This document shows positions 1 to 4,827 of a DNA stretch of 5,552 bases, piece after piece (within the stretch, counting starts at the first letter, position 1; each line of letters starts with the position of its first letter). Below the pieces are notes generated by a model. That model had not been told where the DNA came from and made no database searches. It saw only the letters and a program-made list of their open reading frames with translations. The DNA lies in NCBI GenBank assembly GCA_027066965.1, contig JAMOMT010000180.1:1-5552 (forward strand), written 5' to 3'. The position numbers and the translations under genes are program-made. This DNA is from Archaeoglobaceae archaeon (GTDB lineage Archaea > Halobacteriota > Archaeoglobi > Archaeoglobales > Archaeoglobaceae).

Positions 1-609
1 ATACTGATAACTAAACACCATATTCTTCGACACGTTTGCGTGGCACATCAAGCAAGCGAGGTTCTCATCCCCCTTATTCTCGAAGTAAACGACCATAGCC
101 TTGTGGGCTGCGAAGTAGGGGATGGATGAGATAACTGTAACGTTGTGGTGGTTGACTGTTGTCGTGACGTTGAAGGCTGGGGCTGGGGGAGCGTGAACGA
201 CTTTGCCGAACCTGTTAATAACGTAAGCTCCTTTACCACCATGGCAATCCAAGCAGCTTGGTACGTAAGCAGCGTGAGCGTAATTGCCTGGATAAGCTCC
301 AGTCGAGTTGATTAGGGCGAAGTGTATGCCAGTGCCGTTGTAGCGGTGGCAGGTTTCACAGCTGAGGTCGTAGTGGGGAGAGTTGGGGTTTGAGTATAGC
401 TCTTCCCATATGTGGTAGTGGCAGAGCTTGCAGTACTCTGTCTGTCCGTTGGGGGTTGTTACGTTTATGACTCCTGTGGTGGGGTTGGTTGAGAAGTTGA
501 AGGTAGAGTGGGTGCCTACGAAGAGGGAGGTGGAGTGGGGGGAGTAGAGGAGGAAGAGGGCGGTTATTGCAAGTGCCACGAGTGCGAGTGGAGGGATTCT
601 GGAGTTCAT
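1..609 (-). CDS. Secreted tetrahaem (or larger) c-type cytochrome, C-terminus outside window
   Basis: This gene encodes an exported multihaem c-type cytochrome, probably an extracellular electron carrier. The 203 visible residues have Arg4, a hydrophobic export segment (about 8-21), and a mature part starting near S-L-F (28-30). Four CXXCH haem sites are visible: CKLCH 60-64, CETCH 84-88, CLDCH 119-123 and CLMCH 186-190. His34, His79, His112 and His169 match extra histidines of the upstream cytochrome and are candidate distal haem ligands. At least seven N-x-S/T sequons suggest surface glycosylation. The ATG at 607-609 is well supported: GGAGGTGA lies just upstream, inside the end of the preceding gene, and the ATG overlaps that gene's stop codon (ATGA), so translation is probably coupled. 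No stop appears before base 1, so more haem sites could lie outside. The cytochrome class is certain; the filament-subunit role is inference. Confidence 0.9.
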   Translation of the reverse strand, partial: MNSRIPPLALVALAITALFLLYSPHSTSLFVGTHSTFNFSTNPTTGVINVTTPNGQTEYCKLCHYHIWEELYSNPNSPHYDLSCETCHRYNGTGIHFALINSTGAYPGNYAHAAYVPSCLDCHGGKGAYVINRFGKVVHAPPAPAFNVTTTVNHHNVTVISSIPYFAAHKAMVVYFENKGDENLACLMCHANVSKNMVFSYQY

Positions 610-1292
610 GGTTTCACCTCCGTAACGTTGGTGTATGTGAACGTGTTAGAAGTGACGTTAATGTAAGATTCATTTAAGCCAGTGAGGGCATAGTATCCGA
701 GCACGACATGCTGGGTGGTGATGTTTATACCCTTCATTACGTGGAAGTGTATCGTTATGTTGACTTTCATGTGGCAAGCAACGCAGGCCTCTGTAGAGTC
801 CCTGAGTGTGTTGTTCTTTATCGCGTTAGCTACGAAAGCGTTGTGAGCTGAGCACAGTCCCGTAAATGTGGTGTTAGAGTACCTGTAGTGAGAGATCACG
901 CCAAAAGCCGTTACGTTGAAAGTTCCAGCGAACGGCCCGGGCTTCGAGCTGTTTAGCGATGCGTCTATCTGGTGGCAAAGCATGCACGCTACTGTTGTGG
1001 CAGCGTGAGCTTGCTTACCCGGTTGGTAGTTCGTGACGCTTCCGTTTACCTCAGCATAAGTCACACTTAAGTTTGCCCTGTGGCACGCACATCCCATCCC
1101 GCTGTGGTAGCTGTCCTTCAGCTCCTCGTAAACATCAGCATGACACTTCTGGCACGGAACCTGGTTTCCGGTCCCGCTTATGTTGTACCACCAGTGCTGC
1201 CCAGCGAAAAGGGAGACTGTTTGTGGCATGACGAGAGTTGCTATCGCGAGCAATACTGTCAGCAGCAGAACCACTTTTGCAGCGTTACCCAT
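606..1292 (-). CDS. Secreted tetrahaem c-type cytochrome, possible extracellular filament subunit
   Basis: A 228-residue exported c-type cytochrome, first gene of the leftward operon. Lys6 is followed by a hydrophobic stretch (7-22), with cleavage likely at about 24-27. Haem sites are CQKCH 47-51, an unusual CACH 68-71, CMLCH 103-107 and CVACH 170-174. His33 (in G-Q-H), His63, His96 and His150 align with histidines of the downstream cytochrome, giving one candidate distal ligand per haem. Twelve N-x-S/T sequons in 228 residues point to a glycosylated surface protein. I chose the ATG at 1290-1292 because the signal peptide follows directly and a TATA-like box lies about 28 nt upstream, suggesting a nearly leaderless mRNA. 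A longer reading from 1403 would add a charged, non-signal-like N-terminus upstream of the promoter. Its size and four haems resemble archaeal extracellular cytochrome filament subunits as I recall them, but that assignment needs a structural or homology comparison. Confidence 0.9.
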   Translation of the reverse strand: MGNAAKVVLLLTVLLAIATLVMPQTVSLFAGQHWWYNISGTGNQVPCQKCHADVYEELKDSYHSGMGCACHRANLSVTYAEVNGSVTNYQPGKQAHAATTVACMLCHQIDASLNSSKPGPFAGTFNVTAFGVISHYRYSNTTFTGLCSAHNAFVANAIKNNTLRDSTEACVACHMKVNITIHFHVMKGINITTQHVVLGYYALTGLNESYINVTSNTFTYTNVTEVKP

Positions 1293-1310
1293 GATATAGA
1301 CACTCTGCAG

Positions 1311-1330
1311 CACATTTAATTTAATTTTTT
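1311..1330 (-). promoter_or_regulatory. Candidate TATA/BRE promoter of the cytochrome operon
   Basis: Read on the minus strand, an A-rich run passes into TTAAATTAAATG, centred about 28 nt before the ATG at 1292. This is the usual archaeal spacing for a transcript that starts at or very near the start codon. No Shine-Dalgarno sequence is seen before that ATG, in keeping with a leaderless or nearly leaderless mRNA. Assigned by sequence and position only. Confidence 0.55.
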
Positions 1331-1344
1331 CTGGTTTTGTATGA

Positions 1345-1371
1345 GTGTGATTTCGCTTGCTGTGTGATTCG
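1345..1371. repeat. Direct repeat upstream of the cytochrome promoter
   Basis: GTGTGATTTCG (1345-1355) and GTGTGATTCG (1362-1371) are near-identical copies 17 nt apart. They lie about 53-79 nt upstream of the cytochrome ATG and just upstream of its TATA-like box, where archaeal activators often bind. The rest of the 1293-1545 gap holds the two divergent promoters and no convincing small gene. Confidence 0.4.
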
Positions 1372-1509
1372 ATTATCCTACGAGTTCCTGTAAGTCCCAA
1401 CAAAGGGTAGATTCAGTGCGACCACCTTAAAGATGTCTAAGGCTCAAAGCTCAAGTTTTACCCGGGATCCGAAACCTACGAAACTTAAAGAAGCTCAGAA
1501 AAAACAGGC

Positions 1510-1525
1510 TTTAAGCTTAAATATT
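1510..1525 (+). promoter_or_regulatory. Candidate promoter of the regulator/acyl-CoA dehydrogenase operon
   Basis: An AT-rich TATA-like element, including the 12-bp palindrome TTTAAGCTTAAA (1510-1521) and running on into ATATT, lies about 25-30 nt before the ATG at 1546. A weak GGTGG (1538-1542) sits only 3 nt from the ATG, so initiation could be leaderless or on a very short leader. Confidence 0.5.
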
Positions 1526-1547
1526 CCACGCAGCAACGGTGGAATAT
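1521..1547. repeat. Perfect 9-bp inverted repeat over the regulator start codon, operator candidate
   Basis: ATATTCCAC (1521-1529) and GTGGAATAT (1539-1547) are exact reverse complements separated by 9 nt. The left arm overlaps the downstream edge of the TATA-like element and the right arm covers the first two bases of the regulator's ATG. The half-site centres are 18 bp apart, close to two helical turns, which suits a dimeric winged-helix repressor. Binding here would block transcription initiation, so autoregulation is the simplest inference. The same sequence in RNA could form a hairpin if the transcript starts far enough upstream. Confidence 0.55.
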
Positions 1548-1944
1548 GAAGGTAAAGGAAGCACCAAAGACTTCCGCCTCAATAATCGTCAGATCCGCCT
1601 CAAACGCCAGGATAACCCAGTCGAAAAATCCGTTTCTTGAACTCATGAGAAGGGTTTTTAGAAACGAGGAGCTCGCCATGAAGGCCATTCGCTTCATAAC
1701 GATAATAGACGAGAGGCAGAAGTCCGGAAACCCCCTGAAGGTTGAGGAATGGGAAAAGATACTCGAGGAACTCGAAATGGCAAGGTCCTCTTTCTACTCC
1801 ATGAGGAACAGGTTAATCGGGGCAGGAATGATCTCCGTCAGAAACGGGGAGTATAGGCTTTCAGGCGTTTTCAGCAGAGATTTAGTCGATATGGCGAGGT
1901 GGTGGTGGACGGTCATGCTTGGACACGATCCAGAAACTCTGTGA
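1546..1944 (+). CDS. Winged-helix-turn-helix transcriptional regulator (putative)
   Basis: A 132-residue cytoplasmic protein with no membrane segment. Residues 1-28 are basic and probably flexible. Residues 40-80 form charged helices. The segment 81-97 (SSFYSMRNRLIGAGMIS) has the look of a recognition helix followed by a turn, and 98-106 (VRNGEYRLS) looks like a beta-hairpin wing. The C-terminal helix contains an unusual Trp triplet at 119-121, possibly for dimerisation. It is the first gene of an operon with the acyl-CoA dehydrogenase: the stop codon (1942-1944) directly precedes, and partly overlaps, the ribosome-binding site of the next gene. A perfect inverted repeat covers its start codon, suggesting self-repression and control of the dehydrogenase. 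The fold is inferred from pattern only; I do not recognise the exact family and the effector is unknown. Confidence 0.7.
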   Translation: MKVKEAPKTSASIIVRSASNARITQSKNPFLELMRRVFRNEELAMKAIRFITIIDERQKSGNPLKVEEWEKILEELEMARSSFYSMRNRLIGAGMISVRNGEYRLSGVFSRDLVDMARWWWTVMLGHDPETL

Positions 1945-1954
1945 GGTGGTTCTA

Positions 1955-2935
1955 TTGCCCTTGCCTTTGTCAGATTCTCCGGAGTTCTCCAAATTTCTCT
2001 CGAGAGCTGAAAAACTCGCAACAGAGATGGACAGGGGAAACGAAATGAAAATAGAACTCATCGAGAAAGCAAAAGAGTTCGGACTACTCAGCCTCAAGCC
2101 CGAAGGAGAGGAGTTCCTCAAGATAGTCGAAGAACTGTCCAAAAGAAATCAATCTCTAGCTCTTTCTCTCGTGGCTAACTCGATGTTCCTCGTCGAGTTC
2201 GAGGAGTGGGGCAGTGCTGAAACGCTTCACGCTTTCGCCATAACCGAGCCCAAGTCTGGCAGCGATCTGAAAGCATGCAGAACGAAGCTGAATGACGGGA
2301 AAGTTTACGGTGTTAAAACGCTCGTAACTAACGCCGAACTTGCAGAAAGTTTTGCCGTTCTCGCGTCTGAAAGCGGTAGGCTTAAACTTTGCGTCGTCAG
2401 AAGAGACGATAAGGTCAAAGTTAGGAAGCTAAACGTTTCCTCCTTCAGAGGAAGCGGAATAGGTGTCGTAAAGTTCGACGGTGCTGAGGCAGAGGACGTG
2501 AAAGAGGAAGGAACAAAAGCTGTTATGAGGACTCTCACGTACTCAAGGCCTTTCTTTTCGGCGATAGCTCTCGGCATGTCGGAGAGGTGTCTCGAAGTCG
2601 CGATAAACTACGCAAAGAGGAGGAGAGCCTTTGGCAAGAGTGTGCTGGAGTTTCAGGGAGTGAGTTTCCAGCTTGCTGAGTGTGTTACAGAAGTTGAAGC
2701 ACTCAGGTGCCTGATCTTAGAGGCTTTAAGGAAGAGAGAACACTTGTCAGCTGTGTGTAAGCTCTTCGCGGCTAAGACTGTAAAAAAGGTAACAGACGTT
2801 TGCCTTCAGGTGCTTGCAGGCCACGGGCTAATCAGGGGAGGTTACGTGGAAAGGGCTTATAGAGACGCCAAGGCGTTTGATGTGGGGGAAGGGACGAGTG
2901 AGATCATGAAGCTCCTAATTTCCAGAAGGTTTTAG
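1955..2935 (+). CDS. Acyl-CoA dehydrogenase family protein, compact form
   Basis: An FAD-dependent enzyme of the acyl-CoA dehydrogenase superfamily, which oxidises acyl-CoA thioesters to 2-enoyl-CoA and passes electrons to electron-transfer flavoprotein. In the 326-residue form, residues 1-93 are the helical N-terminal domain, 94-188 the beta domain with the flavin/substrate signature AITEPKSGSD (95-104), and the rest the C-terminal helical bundle. That bundle carries YAKRRRAFGKS (219-229), a Y-R-D-A segment at 302-305 and GEGTSEI (311-317); Glu312 is at the usual catalytic base position. It is shorter than the typical 380 residues, mostly in the N-terminal domain, so substrate specificity cannot be read. 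I chose TTG at 1955 because AGGTGG (1944-1949) lies 5 nt upstream; TTG at 1919, overlapping the regulator, is an alternative adding 12 residues. No ETF or thiolase genes are adjacent. Confidence 0.9.
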   Translation: MPLPLSDSPEFSKFLSRAEKLATEMDRGNEMKIELIEKAKEFGLLSLKPEGEEFLKIVEELSKRNQSLALSLVANSMFLVEFEEWGSAETLHAFAITEPKSGSDLKACRTKLNDGKVYGVKTLVTNAELAESFAVLASESGRLKLCVVRRDDKVKVRKLNVSSFRGSGIGVVKFDGAEAEDVKEEGTKAVMRTLTYSRPFFSAIALGMSERCLEVAINYAKRRRAFGKSVLEFQGVSFQLAECVTEVEALRCLILEALRKREHLSAVCKLFAAKTVKKVTDVCLQVLAGHGLIRGGYVERAYRDAKAFDVGEGTSEIMKLLISRRF

Positions 2936-2960
2936 AGTTTCACAGCTCTTAATTCCCCCG

Positions 2961-2992
2961 TTTCTCCTTTTTCGTCATTTTTTGCTTTTTTT
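2961..2992 (+). terminator. T-rich archaeal-type terminator after the dehydrogenase
   Basis: Starting 25 nt after the dehydrogenase stop, the plus strand has three growing T runs: T5 at 2968-2972, T6 at 2978-2983 and T7 at 2986-2992. Multiple T runs are the usual intrinsic termination signal in archaea. A small hairpin, GCTCG/CGAGC (2993-2997 and 3002-3006), follows the last run. The rest of the gap to 3044 is the tRNA promoter. Confidence 0.65.
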
Positions 2993-3006
2993 GCTCGTCT
3001 GCGAGC

Positions 3007-3020
3007 GAAAGGGATATATA
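3007..3020 (+). promoter_or_regulatory. Promoter of tRNA-Glu (BRE plus TATA box)
   Basis: A clean ATATATA box at 3014-3020, preceded by a purine-rich BRE-like GAAAGGG, ends 24 nt before the first base of the tRNA at 3045. This is the expected archaeal spacing and is one of the strongest TATA boxes in the window. Confidence 0.75.
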
Positions 3021-3044
3021 CCTACCAGAGTTAAACGTGAACGA

Positions 3045-3119
3045 GCTCCGGTGGTGTAGCCCGGCCAATCATTCCGGCCTTTCGAGCCGGCGACCCGGGT
3101 TCAAATCCCGGCCGGAGCA
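3045..3119 (+). tRNA. tRNA-Glu, anticodon UUC
   Basis: A complete 75-nt cloverleaf without intron. The acceptor stem is GCTCCGG (3045-3051) paired with CCGGAGC (3112-3118), with discriminator A at 3119. The anticodon stem is CCGGC/GCCGG (3074-3078 and 3086-3090) around the loop CTTTCGA, giving anticodon TTC at 3081-3083, which reads GAA and GAG. The T arm is CCGGG, loop TTCAAAT, CCCGG (3095-3111). The 3' CCA is not encoded and must be added by the CCA-adding enzyme. I see no copy of its 3' end elsewhere in the window, so there is no sign of an element integrated at this gene. Confidence 0.97.
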
Positions 3120-3134
3120 CTTCATTTTTCGGGG

Positions 3135-3458
3135 GTGAAACTGCTGGAATTACCGGGAAAAACGGAGGAAAAAGCTCTGAAGATAATTAGGGCAGGGGGG
3201 ATAATTTCAGCTGTCGAGGGAATTCTGATCGTGTTGTACTACACCTCGAGGGTTGGAGTTGAGAAGGCCCTTCCCGTTCTGCCTGTCATACTTATCGCCG
3301 TCTGGATTTTCAAGACGAGCGAGGATGTAGTAGAAATGGTAAAGCTTGGAATGTATGAAGAGGCGAAGAATAAGCTCATTCCACCTATAGTCGCGGCGAT
3401 AGTTCTTGTCAGTAGAATTGGAGGAATACTGCTCCTGCTCGGATACCTTATGATTTAA
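3135..3458 (+). CDS. Small integral membrane protein, function unknown
   Basis: A 107-residue protein that I do not recognise. It has a charged cytoplasmic-type N-terminus (1-19) and three likely membrane helices: about 20-38, 44-60 and 82-106. A charged, probably amphipathic linker (61-80) lies between the second and third helices. The third ends in a very hydrophobic Leu/Ile run containing Arg94 and Gly96-Gly97. The GTG at 3135 is the only sensible start. It follows a G run but has no spaced ribosome-binding site, and it begins 15 nt after the tRNA, leaving no room for its own TATA box outside the GC-rich tRNA. It is therefore probably transcribed from the tRNA promoter and released by tRNA 3' processing. 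Codon use and length favour a real gene, but no function can be assigned. Confidence 0.7.
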   Translation: MKLLELPGKTEEKALKIIRAGGIISAVEGILIVLYYTSRVGVEKALPVLPVILIAVWIFKTSEDVVEMVKLGMYEEAKNKLIPPIVAAIVLVSRIGGILLLLGYLMI

Positions 3459-3479
3459 GCTTAGCTGCCGTTTACGCAA

Positions 3480-3510
3480 GAACTGAATGTGAAATTTTAA
3501 ACCGCAGTTC
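3480..3510 (+). promoter_or_regulatory. Candidate promoter flanked by a 6-bp inverted repeat
   Basis: A TATA-like TTTTAAAC with a preceding GAAA (3491-3501) lies in the gap between the membrane-protein gene and the HEAT-like gene. It is flanked by GAACTG (3480-3485) and CAGTTC (3505-3510), an exact inverted repeat. Transcription would start near 3525 and leave a leader of roughly 80 nt before the GTG at 3607. A second AT-rich element, AGTAATATT (3521-3529), is an alternative. Confidence 0.35.
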
Positions 3511-3606
3511 GAAACAAAAGAGTAATATTCCGGTAAGTCACAACCTTTTTCGGTTAGATTGGCCTCGTCGTTCTGCGATTGCATCAGCTACCTAGAAGGT
3601 GGTACT

Positions 3607-4227
3607 GTGGGAGAGTCCTTGAAACCTCCAAAAGTGTCCCGGGACGTTATGAAGGAGTGGCTAGAGCGGAGAGAGTTCTGGAAGTTCGAAAAACCATCTA
3701 TGGCAATGCAATTCCTCTACGATGCAGAGGAGTTTTATAGATTCAGGGGAGCTGAAGCTCTCGGTTACCTGTGCAAAGGTGAAACTGCAAGGAACTTCAT
3801 ACTACGCCTGTTCTGGCACCTAAGCGACGAGAGTGGAGCCTACTGTGTAGGCGCTCCCCTTGGAATAGCCGAAATCGGCAGAGCAAATCCTGACGTGTTC
3901 GAGGGATTCAGGAACAAGTTCGTGTCCCTCGTTGACGACTGGGAGGTGGAGAGGAAGTACGTTGTTTACGGGATGGGAAGAGTTTCCTACCTGATAGAGG
4001 ACGCGTACCCGAACCCGAAGAAGAAAGTGGAAGAAGTTCTTAAAGAGGACGAAAGGGTAGAGGTCGTAGCCTACGCGATTCTTACAGCAAAGAAGCTTGG
4101 CCTTCCAGACGATGTATGCGTCGAGGCTGCTGAAAGGTTCTTTGGAGAGAGGGTGAAAATATACGACGGGGAAAAAATTGTCGAGGTTAGTTTCCCGGAC
4201 GTGCTGAACATGAGCTACTCGTTTTGA
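3607..4227 (+). CDS. HEAT-repeat-like protein of the DVU0298 type
   Basis: A 206-residue soluble alpha-helical protein, probably a helical-repeat scaffold for protein binding, with no catalytic motif. The segment 74-98, with D-E-S-G followed by G-A-P and A-E-I-G then N-P, resembles the conserved core of DVU0298-family proteins as I remember it. Helix pairs before and after it (residues 32-71, 96-150, 150-190) fit a HEAT-like solenoid. The C-terminal 25 residues look like a small beta segment. I prefer the GTG at 3607 because GAAGGTGGT (3595-3603) gives a well-spaced ribosome-binding site. A TTG at 3559 would add 16 residues including two Cys, but has no such site. It stands alone between a membrane-protein gene and a pilin gene, so context does not suggest a partner. 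The biological role of this family is not established. Confidence 0.7.
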   Translation: MGESLKPPKVSRDVMKEWLERREFWKFEKPSMAMQFLYDAEEFYRFRGAEALGYLCKGETARNFILRLFWHLSDESGAYCVGAPLGIAEIGRANPDVFEGFRNKFVSLVDDWEVERKYVVYGMGRVSYLIEDAYPNPKKKVEEVLKEDERVEVVAYAILTAKKLGLPDDVCVEAAERFFGERVKIYDGEKIVEVSFPDVLNMSYSF

Positions 4228-4302
4228 GGTGAACGATCAGACGCTTAGGCCTTAAACTGAAAAGTCTGGTGTGCAGAAAAATTGCGTGAAAATAAAAAAG
4301 CT

Positions 4303-4308
4303 CTTAAA
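4303..4308 (+). promoter_or_regulatory. Candidate TATA box of the pilin gene
   Basis: CTTAAA, preceded by an A-rich BRE-like run (4290-4300), lies 24 nt before the ATG at 4332. No Shine-Dalgarno sequence precedes that ATG, so the mRNA is probably leaderless. The rest of the 104-nt gap (4228-4331) shows nothing else I can support. Confidence 0.45.
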
Positions 4309-4331
4309 CTCCGGACTTTTAACAGCGATTT

Positions 4332-4802
4332 ATGAGAAATTGTGGGAGAGAGAGCATCACCGGCGTTTCTCCGGTTGTTGGCGTTGTAGTCATCCTAGCA
4401 GTTACACTGATACTCGGGGCCATACTAGCCTACCACGCGGAAAGTATGAACTCCAAAATGAAGAATGTGCCCTCATCCTGCTTTTCCCTTTCCGACTGTC
4501 CGGAGCCTCTCAGCTCCGGAAAGGTGTTCAGGTTAACCGAAGTTGGAGGGGACTCGCTGATCCCCCAGAACCTCAGGATACTCGTGAAGAACGGTAGCAG
4601 CTCCTACGACCTCGAGTGGAACGGCTCCGCTTTTACAGGAGGTAACCTCTCCATACCCGTGAATGGGGAGATAACACCCGGCACGGCTCTAACGTGCTAC
4701 CAAAACTCCAGCGTGTTCTCCGGAAAAACGAAACTCGAAGTTGTGATAATATACAGACCCGCCGGGGCCATAATATTCAGGGGGACAGTCTGGGTCGTTT
4801 AA
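4332..4802 (+). CDS. Archaeal type IV pilin (DUF1628-type N-terminus)
   Basis: A 156-residue type IV pilin-like protein that would be processed by a class III signal peptidase and assembled by a type IV pilus system. A short N-terminal leader ends at Gly11 and is followed by V-S-P-V-V-G (12-17) and a hydrophobic helix to about residue 33. This V/I-S-P-V-x-G arrangement is typical of archaeal DUF1628 pilins. The C-terminal domain is beta-rich, with the GGD segment (72-74) common in this family, Cys50 and Cys56 close together, Cys122, and four N-x-S/T sequons (residues 87, 97, 105 and 125). The cysteines may form disulfides outside the cell. No assembly ATPase or platform gene is nearby, so it is either a scattered minor pilin or served by machinery encoded elsewhere. 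It has its own promoter and converges with the DUF134 gene. Confidence 0.88.
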   Translation: MRNCGRESITGVSPVVGVVVILAVTLILGAILAYHAESMNSKMKNVPSSCFSLSDCPEPLSSGKVFRLTEVGGDSLIPQNLRILVKNGSSSYDLEWNGSAFTGGNLSIPVNGEITPGTALTCYQNSSVFSGKTKLEVVIIYRPAGAIIFRGTVWVV

Positions 4803-4827
4803 CGGTTTAATAAGCCAAAAAGCGCTG

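Noticed and set aside
48..242. Open minus-strand frame of 64 codons within the downstream cytochrome
   Set aside because: It lies in another frame of the cytochrome gene, whose four CXXCH sites prove the true frame. Its translation is Ser/Thr/Pro-rich shadow sequence.
1080..1319. Plus-strand open frame of 79 codons opposite the cytochrome
   Set aside because: Antisense to a well-supported gene, with no promoter, ribosome-binding site or recognisable domain.
1293..1403. N-terminal extension of the upstream cytochrome to 1403
   Set aside because: It would place 37 charged residues before the signal peptide and include the promoter. The ATG at 1292 gives a normal signal peptide.
2993..3006. 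Hairpin GCTCG/CGAGC as a bacterial-type terminator
   Set aside because: It follows rather than precedes the T runs, and archaeal termination relies mainly on T runs themselves.
3045..3135. tRNA-Glu as an integration site of a mobile element
   Set aside because: I found no second copy of the tRNA 3' end in the window, no integrase, and no shift in base composition just downstream.
4238..4270. Weak hairpin between the HEAT-like gene and the pilin (CAGAC/GTCTG)
   Set aside because: Only five pairs around a loop of about 20 nt, with no T run after it; chance is likely.
4271..4597. Plus-strand open frame of 108 codons overlapping the pilin
   Set aside because: It is in a different frame from the pilin, whose N-terminal motif is clear. 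The translation has no coherent domain.
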